Shown one piece after another: positions 6,653 through 12,606 of a DNA stretch of 12,606 bases (position 1 is its first letter; each line of letters begins with the position of its first letter). The notes beneath the pieces are model-generated. The model had not been told where the DNA came from, did no database searches, and saw nothing but the letters and a program-made list of their open reading frames with translations. The stretch spans positions 1-12,606 of the forward strand of contig JAGWML010000066.1 of assembly GCA_028873155.1 (NCBI GenBank). The letters run 5' to 3'. This DNA comes from Acidobacteriota bacterium. Lineage in GTDB: Bacteria; Acidobacteriota; Terriglobia; Terriglobales; Acidobacteriaceae. A program made the position numbers and the translations under genes.

Positions 6653-7858
6653 CTACATGCCGCCCTTGCCGAGCAGAATACCAATGCCATACGTGACAGC
6701 GCCCTCGACGGCGCCGACGACGGTCATCTCCATGCCGGAAGACCACCACGAGCGCACAGTGATGAGGCTCTTGGCTGCGCCGACAGCAAAGTGAGCGATC
6801 AGCGAGACGATCGCCGCCGCGACGACGGCGGGCACTCCCTGCAGAAAGAAAAACGGAATGACCGGGATGAGCGCGCCGATGGCCGTGGATAGCGCGCCGG
6901 AGCTGGCGGAGACAAGAGGATTGCTGAGAGCATCTTCCGAAGTGCCGAGCCTCTCGCTGGCCAGCACGCGCAGAAACTGCTCGGGATCGCTGGCGATGTG
7001 GTTCACCATCTTGTGCGCATCTTCTTCGGGCAGGCCTTTTACCTGGTAGTAGAGCGAGAGAAGTTCGCGGGCCTCGGGCGTGTTCATCTGGATAGCTTCG
7101 CGCTCGCGTGCGATCTCGGCGTCGTAGATCTCGCGTTCGCTTTTGGCCGCGAGGTAGGCGCCGGAGCCCATGGAGAGCGCGCTGGCGACCATGCCGGAGA
7201 TACCGGCCAGCAGGACATATTTGCTGTCGCCGGCGGTTGCGCCGGAGACGCCAGAGACGATGCCGAAGATCGCGCCCAGGCCGTCGTTGACGCCGTAGAT
7301 GGCGTCGCCAATCCATGCGCCGGGCTGCTTGCGGCCTTTGTTGCGCTTGGCGAGCAGTTCGTCGAGCACTGCCTTGGCATCGATCTTGGGTGCGCCTGCC
7401 GGAGCGGTGTAATGGCCGCGCAGCAGCGAGCCCAGCTCGTGGTAATGGTCCTTCTCATCTTCAATCACGTGGTCGAGGATGGCGATCGAGCCTTCATCAC
7501 CGAGGGCCTTGAGTTGCTCACCGTAGGTGGCGATATGGCGGCTTTCCTCAATCTCCAGGCGCCGCAGCGCCATGCGGACGCCGCCGGCGCGGTTGGCCAG
7601 CGAGTCGGCCTCGCCGCCGGGGCTGCCGCGGTAGACAGGCTCAGCACCTCCCAGCTCGACGATGCGGCCTTGCCACAGGGCAGCGTGTTCCCACTCGGCG
7701 TTGGCGAGATGACGCAGCACCTGCGCCCGCACCGGGTCTGAGTCGCGGTCAGCCAGCGCCATGTACGTGTGATAGGCCTCCACCTCGGCCTGCCAGTTTT
7801 CTTCAAGGGCAGCGAGCACCTTCTTCAGCCGCGCTCCTGTCAACGATTCGTTGGCCAC
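6653..7858 (-). CDS. mbfA: Ferritin-like/VIT1 fusion, MbfA-like iron (or manganese) exporter
   Basis: Two domains are visible in 401 residues. Residues about 10-150 are a four-helix ferritin/rubrerythrin-like bundle with three ExxH motifs (Glu55/His58, Glu105/His108, Glu135/His138) and Glu25/Glu27, fit to bind a diiron centre. Residues about 180-401 are a VIT1/CCC1 domain starting with DAIYGVNDGLGAIFGIVSGV. It continues into an acidic cytoplasmic helix (about 241-315) and three C-terminal hydrophobic spans. This order is that of MbfA in Bradyrhizobium and Agrobacterium, a membrane iron exporter whose ferritin domain senses or oxidises Fe(II). The frame is open far upstream, but GTG at 7858 is preferred: GAGGAGA lies six bases before it, while the ATG at 7879 has no ribosome site. 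A perfect 7-bp dyad (7893-7914) lies just upstream. Manganese is an alternative substrate, since VIT-family members vary. The symbol is by analogy only. Confidence 0.85.
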   Translation of the reverse strand: MANESLTGARLKKVLAALEENWQAEVEAYHTYMALADRDSDPVRAQVLRHLANAEWEHAALWQGRIVELGGAEPVYRGSPGGEADSLANRAGGVRMALRRLEIEESRHIATYGEQLKALGDEGSIAILDHVIEDEKDHYHELGSLLRGHYTAPAGAPKIDAKAVLDELLAKRNKGRKQPGAWIGDAIYGVNDGLGAIFGIVSGVSGATAGDSKYVLLAGISGMVASALSMGSGAYLAAKSEREIYDAEIAREREAIQMNTPEARELLSLYYQVKGLPEEDAHKMVNHIASDPEQFLRVLASERLGTSEDALSNPLVSASSGALSTAIGALIPVIPFFFLQGVPAVVAAAIVSLIAHFAVGAAKSLITVRSWWSSGMEMTVVGAVEGAVTYGIGILLGKGGM

Positions 7859-8160
7859 GCAAAGTCTCCTCGTGCTCATTCGAGAATACGGTATCTGCGG
7901 GGGAATTCGCAGATTGCGGAGATTGGACCGCGACGGTGCGCTAATACCGGTTTCGGGGGCCCGGATTTGCGCTTCCCCGTCGCGGGTCTTTGCGTATAGT
8001 GTGGTGTGCAGCAAAACAAAGGCGGGCAAGCGCAGAACCCCGCATCCCCGCAACTGAAGCACGATTTGGCGCTCGTCAGACTGGCCGCAATGGAGGGCAG
8101 CCTGAACAGCCAGGCCCTAACCGGGCTGAACCTTTCAAAGGAAGTGGAGAACCGTTCCGC
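7859..8160. other. Divergent intergenic region, mbfA-like / sugar transporter
   Basis: This spacer of 302 bases holds the control regions of two divergent genes. Next to the ferritin-VIT gene is a perfect dyad (listed separately). Around 7942-7955, TAATACCGGTTTCG contains an ACCGGT-centred near-palindrome of the style bound by LacI-family regulators. TATAGT at 7995-8000 with TTCCCC at 7973-7978 (16-base spacing) is a possible weak sigma-70 promoter for the transporter. A small imperfect hairpin (AGCCAGG/CCGGGCT) lies in the leader near 8109-8128. The ORF readings across it do not resemble proteins. Confidence 0.35.
7893..7914 (-). promoter_or_regulatory. Inverted repeat upstream of the ferritin-VIT gene
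   Basis: ATCTGCG (7893-7899) and CGCAGAT (7908-7914) are perfect 7-bp arms around eight bases. The dyad starts 34 bases upstream of the chosen GTG at 7858. This is a typical place for a repressor site overlapping a promoter, or for a leader hairpin. An iron- or manganese-responsive regulator would be the natural candidate, but the sequence is not an obvious Fur, Irr or MntR box. Confidence 0.35.
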
Positions 8161-9414
8161 ATGTCTACCCGATCAACCGCCGCACCGACAGCAACCTCAC
8201 CCAGTTACACAGGACCATTCATCACCGTCACTGCGCTGTTCTTCATCTTTGGATTCATCACCAATCTGAACATGGCGCTGGTGCCGCATCTGCGGTCCAT
8301 CTTTAACCTTGAATACGCCTGGGCGATGCTGGCCGAGTCGGCTTTCTTCCTTGCCTACTTTGTGTTCTCCTCGCCGACTTCAAGGTTGATTGAGAGCATC
8401 GGTTACAAGCGGACGATGGTGGTCTCGCTCTTCATCCAGGTGGTGGGCTGCGTCATGTTTGTGCCTGCGGCCAAACTGGTGAGCTTTCCGCTGTTCCTGA
8501 CCGCGGTATTTGTGGTTGGCGCGGGGGTGACGGCGTTGCAGACGGCGGCGAACCCCTACGTGGCGATCCTCGGGCCGGAGCATTCCGCTCCTGTGCGGTT
8601 GACACTGGCGCAGGCGCTCAACTCGCTGGGCGGAACGATTGCGCCGCTGGTCGCCGGAGCCTACATCCTGACGGACCCGTCGAAGCTCATCTCAAAAGCA
8701 GCAATTGCCGATACGGTGCGCGTCCCTTACCTGTTGATCGCTGCCGCGCTTCTGCTGCTCGGCATCGCAGTAGCATTTCTGCATCTGCCCCACATTGCAC
8801 ATACACAGGAGTTCCGCCCGGCGAAAGAAGGGGATGCCATTTTGTCGCGCAGCATCTGGAGCTACCGGCACACGGTGCTGGGCGCGGTGGGCATCTTTCT
8901 GTATGTCGGCGTTGAGGTAGGCCTGGCATCGATTGCCGTGAACTACTTCAAGACGCAGGGCGTGAGCAGTGCGAAGACCGCGTCGTTTCTGGTGTCGCTC
9001 TACTGGGCCGGAGCGCTGGTGGGCCGTCTGCTCGGCTCGTGGGTGCTGACAAAGATCAAGTCGGGCAAGCTGCTTGGCGGGTTTGGATTCGCCGGGGCAG
9101 CCCTGTTGGCGATCTCAATGATGAGTTCGGGCCAGGTGGCGATCTGGACACTCGTGCTCTGCGGCTTCTTCAACTCGATCATGTTCCCCAATATCTTTGC
9201 GCTGGGCATCGCCGGCCTGGGCCCGATGACGAGCAAAGGCTCGGGATTGATTATGACGGCCGTCGTGGGCGGCGCGGTGATTCCTTTCCTGATTGGCGCG
9301 GCCGCGGATCGCATGGGCATCCAGCAGTCGTTCGTCATCCCCATCGTGTGCTACCTCTTCATTGCCTACTACGGGCTGTGGGGCTCCAAGCCGACGCGGA
9401 CGGTGACAGCGTAG
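8161..9414 (+). CDS. FucP/GluP-family MFS sugar transporter
   Basis: A 417-residue integral membrane protein with twelve predicted spans, of the fucose/glucose-galactose porter branch of the major facilitator superfamily. Visible family marks are GFITNLNMALVPHL in span 1 (residues 31-44), LIESIGYKRTM after span 2, LQTAANPYVAILGPE (126-140) and NSLGGTIAPL in the N-half, and GRLLGSW and FNSIMFPNIFALGI in the C-half. Members import fucose, glucose, galactose or related sugars, usually with protons. Compared with E. coli FucP, the key Asp46 is Met38 here and Glu135 is Gln127, so fucose/proton symport of the E. coli kind should not be assumed. ATG at 8161 begins a hydrophilic 18-residue tail before span 1. 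GGAG lies about twelve bases upstream, which is distant. The frame is open further upstream (to 7990), but that part is not protein-like. It is monocistronic: a strong hairpin terminator follows. Confidence 0.9.
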   Translation: MSTRSTAAPTATSPSYTGPFITVTALFFIFGFITNLNMALVPHLRSIFNLEYAWAMLAESAFFLAYFVFSSPTSRLIESIGYKRTMVVSLFIQVVGCVMFVPAAKLVSFPLFLTAVFVVGAGVTALQTAANPYVAILGPEHSAPVRLTLAQALNSLGGTIAPLVAGAYILTDPSKLISKAAIADTVRVPYLLIAAALLLLGIAVAFLHLPHIAHTQEFRPAKEGDAILSRSIWSYRHTVLGAVGIFLYVGVEVGLASIAVNYFKTQGVSSAKTASFLVSLYWAGALVGRLLGSWVLTKIKSGKLLGGFGFAGAALLAISMMSSGQVAIWTLVLCGFFNSIMFPNIFALGIAGLGPMTSKGSGLIMTAVVGGAVIPFLIGAAADRMGIQQSFVIPIVCYLFIAYYGLWGSKPTRTVTA

Positions 9415-9434
9415 GCCGGATGTGCAGAACCCTT

Positions 9435-9467
9435 GAAGGCCCTTCGGCATTGAGCCGGAGGGCCTTC
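9435..9467 (+). terminator. Strong hairpin terminator after the sugar transporter
   Basis: GAAGGCCCTTCGGC (9435-9448) pairs with GCCGGAGGGCCTTC (9454-9467) over 14 positions with a single G-T wobble and a five-base loop ATTGA. It starts 20 bases after the stop codon. No T-run follows immediately, but stem strength and place make a terminator the best reading. Confidence 0.75.
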
Positions 9468-9522
9468 GCATCTCTGCGTGCGGCCAATGAGCCCTGAGAT
9501 GCGCGCGTGTGCAGATTTTTTT
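9467..9522 (+). terminator. Second inverted repeat followed by T7
   Basis: CGCATCTC (9467-9474) and GAGATGCG (9496-9503) form perfect 8-bp arms around 21 bases, and a run of seven T (9516-9522) follows twelve bases later. Directly abutting the first terminator, it may be a back-up terminator. The loop is long and the T-run is too far from the stem for a classical one. Confidence 0.3.
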
Positions 9523-9696
9523 CTGGCGCCACGCAACCACCTGGCAATTTTGGTGTCTCTAACCCTAAAGGGAAAGTGTGCTCAAACTGTGATGACTCTT
9601 CGCCGGGTGGAGAAGTGACCCCTGCACGGCATCACCGGGGAATCGAATCACTCCGGAGGGCGCTGGTTCACCAGCCGATCAGGAAAGGATCGATGA

Positions 9697-10569
9697 TTGC
9701 GTCTACAAACAACGCTGCTTTGCGTACTGATTGGCGCACCGATCGGGTGCCTGCCGACTGCTTTGCATGCGACGGAAGATCCAGGGCAAGCGGCCGCCCA
9801 GCACAGCGGACAGGCGTTGCCAGAGAGCCCGGTGCCGCAGAGTAGCCAGGCTGCCTCCACGGCGAGCACGCCTGCGGATAACCAGCACCGCGCAGCCGAA
9901 GAGCAGATGCGTGAAGAAGAGAAGCAGCGGCTGCTCGGCGTGGTGCAGAACTTCAATACCTCGTATCGCATGAATGCCGCCTCACTGACAGCCGGTGAGA
10001 AGATGCGGCTGGCGCTGCGTGCGGCAGTTGACCCGGCCAATGTCGGCGTGGCTGCGCTGGTGGCGGGCTACGGCGAGGCGGCCGACTCCGATTCGGGCTT
10101 TCCGTGGGGCGCTTCAGGATTCGGAGAGCGCGTCGGTGTTAAGTTCCTCGATTCGTTCGATGGGACGATTCTCGGCAACGGTGTTTATCCGGCGCTGTTT
10201 CGCCAGGACCCGCGGTACTTCCGCATGGGCCATGGGTCGAAGCGGCGCAGGCTGCTCTACGCAATGGCGACCACGGTGATCTGCAAACACGACAACACCG
10301 GACGCTGGGAGCCGAACTATTCCAACATCCTCGGCAACATCTCATCGGGTGCGCTGTCGAATTTGTATTACCCGGCGCAGGACAGCGGCGTGGGTCTTAC
10401 GATCGGCAACGGGCTGATTGTGACCGCCGAGGGGACGGGCGGTGCGATCTTTCAGGAGTTCTGGCCGGACCTCTCGCGCAGGTTTCTGCACCGTGATCCG
10501 ACCCATGGGCTCGATGCAGCGGCAGAAGCCGGGCAAACAGCCGGCCCTCCTCCCGCGGAACCACACTAA
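9697..10569 (+). CDS. Exported protein of unknown function, EFWPD family, copy 1
   Basis: I do not recognise a named domain. The 290-residue product has a signal peptide (hydrophobic residues 4-23, likely cut after ALHA at 25). Next comes a Gln/Ala/Ser-rich linker with LPESP (41-45) and a charged helix EEQMREEEKQR (68-78). A conserved body runs from LLGVVQNF (79-86) through DPRYFRMGHG (171-180) and NLYYP (222-226) to EFWPDLSRRFLHRDP (254-268). The downstream gene shares these blocks in the same order, so the two are tandem paralogues. The probable start is TTG at 9697: AGGAAAGGA (9681-9689) lies seven bases before it and the signal peptide begins there. An ATG at 9693 is in another frame and gives no family-like protein. 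It acts outside the cytoplasm, probably in the periplasm or at the outer membrane; no catalytic motif is evident. The gene sits between a sugar porter and a GH8 enzyme. Confidence 0.8.
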   Translation: MRLQTTLLCVLIGAPIGCLPTALHATEDPGQAAAQHSGQALPESPVPQSSQAASTASTPADNQHRAAEEQMREEEKQRLLGVVQNFNTSYRMNAASLTAGEKMRLALRAAVDPANVGVAALVAGYGEAADSDSGFPWGASGFGERVGVKFLDSFDGTILGNGVYPALFRQDPRYFRMGHGSKRRRLLYAMATTVICKHDNTGRWEPNYSNILGNISSGALSNLYYPAQDSGVGLTIGNGLIVTAEGTGGAIFQEFWPDLSRRFLHRDPTHGLDAAAEAGQTAGPPPAEPH

Positions 10570-10711
10570 CCGCCATCCCTGATGGAGCAGTTTCGATGTT
10601 CGCCTCTTCATCGCCTGACTTGCGGGGAACACTGGGGCGAGCCTCTGCATCTCGTTGCATCCATGCGCGGCGGCGTCCGTCTAATTGGATGAGTCCCTCG
10701 TTTTCTTTTGT

Positions 10712-10749
10712 CATTCCCCCGGCCGCCTCGGGTGGGCGGGGCCGGAATG
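10712..10749 (+). promoter_or_regulatory. GC-rich hairpin between the two paralogues
   Basis: CATTCC (10712-10717) pairs with GGAATG (10744-10749). Inside, GGCC (10721-10724) pairs with GGCC (10740-10743) and GCC (10725-10727) with GGC (10735-10737), with small bulges. It lies 143 bases after the first paralogue and about 100 before the second. It could terminate the first transcript or belong to the second gene's leader; no T-run follows. Confidence 0.35.
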
Positions 10750-10812
10750 GGACAGCGTATCACCTGAAGAAAGTATTCTGATTTTTACGGCTGTACGGGC
10801 TCGCGAGTCGTC

Positions 10813-10857
10813 TTTTGCGCTCTCATTTGGCATGCTGGAGGATTTTTGCGCTCTCAT
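10813..10857 (+). repeat. 14-bp direct repeat flanking the ribosome site of copy 2
   Basis: TTTTGCGCTCTCAT occurs exactly at 10813-10826 and at 10844-10857, 31 bases apart start to start. The second copy contains the TTG start codon of the second paralogue, and GGAGGA (10837-10842) lies between the copies. It may be a small local duplication or a regulatory pair. Confidence 0.7.
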
Positions 10858-11685
10858 CTTCTCTTGATCTTGATTCTCACCGTAGCGTCGGCGACGGGCG
10901 CGCAGGAAGCAACTTCGGCTGCGACTCCGGCCGTGACGCCTGCTCCAGGACCGGCGCAACAGGCCGCCGAGGCCAGCGCCCAGAACGCGACGGCGCAGCA
11001 GGCGCCGCAGCCAGAAACAAAGCCGCAGGCGCAGACAGGCGCGCTGCCAGATGCGCCGACGCAACAGACTGGGCCGGGCGGAGCTCTTGCGGGACAGCAG
11101 CAGCCCAAGCGCATCCTCGGCATTATGCCGAACTACCGCGCCGTAAGTGCAGGCCTTAGGCCGCCACCACCGTCCTCGAAACAGGCGTTTATTCTGGCCG
11201 CACAAAACAGCTTTGACTACTCGTCCTTTCTGTTTGTTGGCATCACTTCGCTGCTGGCGAAGGGGACGGATACGCATCCGGATCTAGGCAAAGGGCCGGA
11301 GGGATTGTGGGCGTACACCTGGCGCGGGTTCGTGGACAAGACCGACGGCAACTTCATGGTGCTGTGGGCGCTGCCCACCGTCTTGCATGAAGATGAACGC
11401 TACTACGCCATGGGGCGCGGCAGGTTCCTGAAGCGCGCCATCTATGCCGGATCGCGGGTGATTATCACGCCGGACTATCACGGGCGGAATACCTTCAATG
11501 GCGCGGAACTGGTGGGGCGCGCCGCGGCGCAGGCGGTCTCCACCACCTACTACCCAGAGGGCGATGACTCCACGGCGGATCTGTCCGAGAAGTTTGCCTA
11601 TTCAATTGGCCGGGACGCGCTCACCAACGTCTTCCGCGAGTTCTGGCCGGACATCGCGAGACACGTGCTGCACCGGCACCCGTAA
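10846..11685 (+). CDS. Exported protein of unknown function, EFWPD family, copy 2
   Basis: No named domain recognised. The 279-residue product has a signal peptide (residues 5-18, likely cut after TGA at 19). A long Ala/Gln/Pro/Thr-rich low-complexity linker (about 20-88) includes ALPDAPTQQ (66-74). The conserved body shows RILGIMPNY (89-97), DERYYAMGRG (183-192), TTYYP (233-237) and EFWPDIARHVLHRHP (265-279, the exact C-terminus). These line up in order with the gene just upstream. The two are clearly homologous but well diverged, and this copy lacks the other's Gly/Pro-rich tail. The first possible start is TTG at 10846. GGAGGA ends only three bases before it (GGAG gives five), which is tight; TTG at 10864 or 10870 are alternatives that shorten the signal peptide. 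Downstream, 100 bases separate it from the GH8 gene. The low-complexity linker suggests the body is held away from a membrane or envelope partner, but that is inference. Confidence 0.8.
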   Translation: MRSHLLLILILTVASATGAQEATSAATPAVTPAPGPAQQAAEASAQNATAQQAPQPETKPQAQTGALPDAPTQQTGPGGALAGQQQPKRILGIMPNYRAVSAGLRPPPPSSKQAFILAAQNSFDYSSFLFVGITSLLAKGTDTHPDLGKGPEGLWAYTWRGFVDKTDGNFMVLWALPTVLHEDERYYAMGRGRFLKRAIYAGSRVIITPDYHGRNTFNGAELVGRAAAQAVSTTYYPEGDDSTADLSEKFAYSIGRDALTNVFREFWPDIARHVLHRHP

Positions 11686-11735
11686 TGCCGGCTTCAACGG
11701 CGACTCTTGCACGGCAGCAGGAGGCTGGGCGATAC

Positions 11736-11764
11736 TGCTGAGCGTTCAGTAAATCGCTTCAGCA
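11736..11764 (+). terminator. Hairpin between copy 2 and the GH8 gene
   Basis: TGCTGAGCG (11736-11744) pairs with CGCTTCAGCA (11755-11764) with one bulged base and a ten-base loop, 50 bases after the stop of the second paralogue and 21 bases before the GH8 start. No T-run follows. It may be an attenuator-like or stabilising element rather than a terminator. Confidence 0.3.
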
Positions 11765-11785
11765 ATGCCGCCTGGGAGAGCCGCC

Positions 11786-12606
11786 ATGCCTGTGAGTCAC
11801 CGCTTCCTGCGCCTGTCTCTGTCTTTTATTGCGCTGGCGCTCTGCGCTGCCAACGGCGCTCATGCCGCGCCGGACGACAACGGTGCGGGCGCCTTTGCGA
11901 CCGGACGTTATCCCAATCTCTTCGTCGCCGATGGGCATACCGAGGCCGAAGTTCACGCGAAGATCGCCGCAGCCTACCGGCAGCTCTTCCACGGCGACCC
12001 GCAGACGCAGGCCATTGCCTTTGCGGCGGGCAGCAATGCCGCCGGACCCCTGATGTACGTCACCGACTGGGCCAACCATGATGTGCGCACCGAAGGCATG
12101 TCCTACGGCATGATGATCACCGCACAGCTGGACAAGAAGGCCGAGTTTGACGCGATCTGGAACTGGGCAAAGACCTACATGTACATCAGCGACCCGAAGG
12201 CGCCGAGCTACGAGTTCTTCGCATGGTCGTGCAAGACGGATGGAACGCACAACTCGGAGGGCGCGGCGCCGGACGGTGAGTCCTACTTCGCTATGGCGCT
12301 CCTGTTTGCCTCGAACCGCTGGGGTGACGGCAAGGGGATCTACAACTATCACGCGGAGGCGGACAAGCTGTTGCGGGCCATGGTGCACCGGGAGGTGATC
12401 TCCGCGCCGGGCAAGTTTGGCCCGCACGCAGTGGGGCCGATGATGCATCCTGAGCCGCCGATGATTTTGTTTGTCCCGGAGGTGATGCCGGAGCCATTCA
12501 CGGATCCCTCATATCACCTGCCCGCGTTTTACGATCTATGGGCACGCTGGGGCCCGGTGGAAGATCGCGCCTTCTGGGCGCGGGCCGCAGAAGTGAGCCG
12601 TTCGTT
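11786..12606 (+). CDS. Secreted GH8 glycosidase, exo-oligoxylanase-like (3' partial)
   Basis: The ATG at 11786 opens a frame that runs off the right edge: 273 residues are visible of the 390-430 expected. GGGAG eight bases upstream supports this start. A signal peptide (hydrophobic 9-22) probably ends after GAHA at residue 27. The mature part shows family 8 glycosidase blocks: VRTEGMSYGMM (100-110) with the proton-donor Glu103, FDAIWNWAKTYMY, YEFFAWSCK, APDGESYFAMALLFASNRWG with Asp163 as likely substrate-site residue, and FTDPSYHLPAFYDLWARW. These blocks match reducing-end xylose-releasing exo-oligoxylanases (Rex, EC 3.2.1.156) better than the cellulase or chitosanase branch. The family's general-base Asp is expected beyond the edge. 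Rex enzymes trim xylose from the reducing end of xylo-oligosaccharides; with a signal peptide this one would work in the periplasm or outside. Sub-specificity is inferred from motif resemblance only. Confidence 0.88.
   Translation, partial: MPVSHRFLRLSLSFIALALCAANGAHAAPDDNGAGAFATGRYPNLFVADGHTEAEVHAKIAAAYRQLFHGDPQTQAIAFAAGSNAAGPLMYVTDWANHDVRTEGMSYGMMITAQLDKKAEFDAIWNWAKTYMYISDPKAPSYEFFAWSCKTDGTHNSEGAAPDGESYFAMALLFASNRWGDGKGIYNYHAEADKLLRAMVHREVISAPGKFGPHAVGPMMHPEPPMILFVPEVMPEPFTDPSYHLPAFYDLWARWGPVEDRAFWARAAEVSRS

Noticed and set aside
5691..6690. Minus-strand ORFs of 205 and 284 codons opposite hemY
   Set aside because: Low-complexity Arg/Ser/Pro-rich or unstructured readings antisense to a full-length HemY.
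6998..7741. Plus-strand ORF of 247 codons opposite the ferritin-VIT gene
   Set aside because: Mirror of a gene with clear ExxH and VIT1 motifs; composition follows the antisense of the real frame.
7859..8062. Upstream extension of the ferritin-VIT gene by up to 68 residues
   Set aside because: The extension covers the promoter-like dyad, is not family-like, and GTG at 7858 has the only good ribosome site.
10596..10781. 61-codon ORF between the two paralogues
   Set aside because: Covers the GC-rich hairpin, Ser/Arg/Pro-rich, no ribosome site and no similarity to its neighbours.
11759..12448. Minus-strand ORF of 229 codons at the right end
   Set aside because: Antisense to the GH8 frame, which has a signal peptide, ribosome site and family motifs; the Arg/Val/Gly-rich product is a shadow.
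1..12606. CRISPR arrays, tRNA or rRNA genes, insertion sequences, integrases
   Set aside because: No regularly spaced repeats, no cloverleaf or rRNA-like sequence, and no transposase or integrase motif seen on either strand.

Overview
The window looks like a piece of an Acidobacteriota chromosome (Terriglobia / Acidobacteriaceae type). The base composition is GC-rich. Two secreted proteins carry the Ala/Gln/Pro-rich leader with an LPDAP-like motif that I associate with this phylum, and the mix of a short-loop bd oxidase, a HemY-type heme enzyme, a FucP-like sugar porter and a GH8 enzyme fits. The taxonomy is an inference from protein style; no rRNA or tRNA gene is present.

Layout. (1) 1-2061 looks damaged. 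A tetratricopeptide-repeat protein entering from the left changes frame at a run of seven T, and a convergent AMP-forming acyl-CoA ligase (minus strand) is split by a second frameshift. (2) 2062-2454 holds no convincing gene. (3) 2455-4896 (minus) is cydA-cydB, a complete cytochrome bd quinol oxidase of the short Q-loop type. (4) Divergent from it is hemY (5176-6633), a late heme-synthesis oxidase. The 279-base shared control region contains a CRP/FNR-like dyad about 130 bases from each start, plus a strong leader hairpin in front of hemY. (5) 6653-7858 (minus) is a fusion of a ferritin-like diiron domain with a VIT1/CCC1 membrane domain, the architecture of the MbfA iron exporter. (6) 8161-9414 is a FucP/GluP-family sugar transporter in which both acidic residues essential in E. 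coli FucP are replaced; a strong hairpin terminator follows. (7) 9697-10569 and 10846-11685 are two diverged tandem paralogues of an exported family I cannot name. Both have probable TTG starts and end in a shared EFWPD...LHR motif. (8) 11786 to the right edge is the N-terminal two thirds of a secreted GH8 glycosidase, most like reducing-end xylose-releasing exo-oligoxylanases.

Themes. The centre (cydAB, hemY, MbfA-like) is a heme/iron/oxygen neighbourhood: the bd oxidase consumes heme, HemY supplies it, and the ferritin-VIT protein would handle surplus iron. The right side (sugar porter, two exported unknowns, xylo-oligosaccharidase) looks like plant-polysaccharide use. The unnamed paralogue pair is the best candidate for something undescribed.
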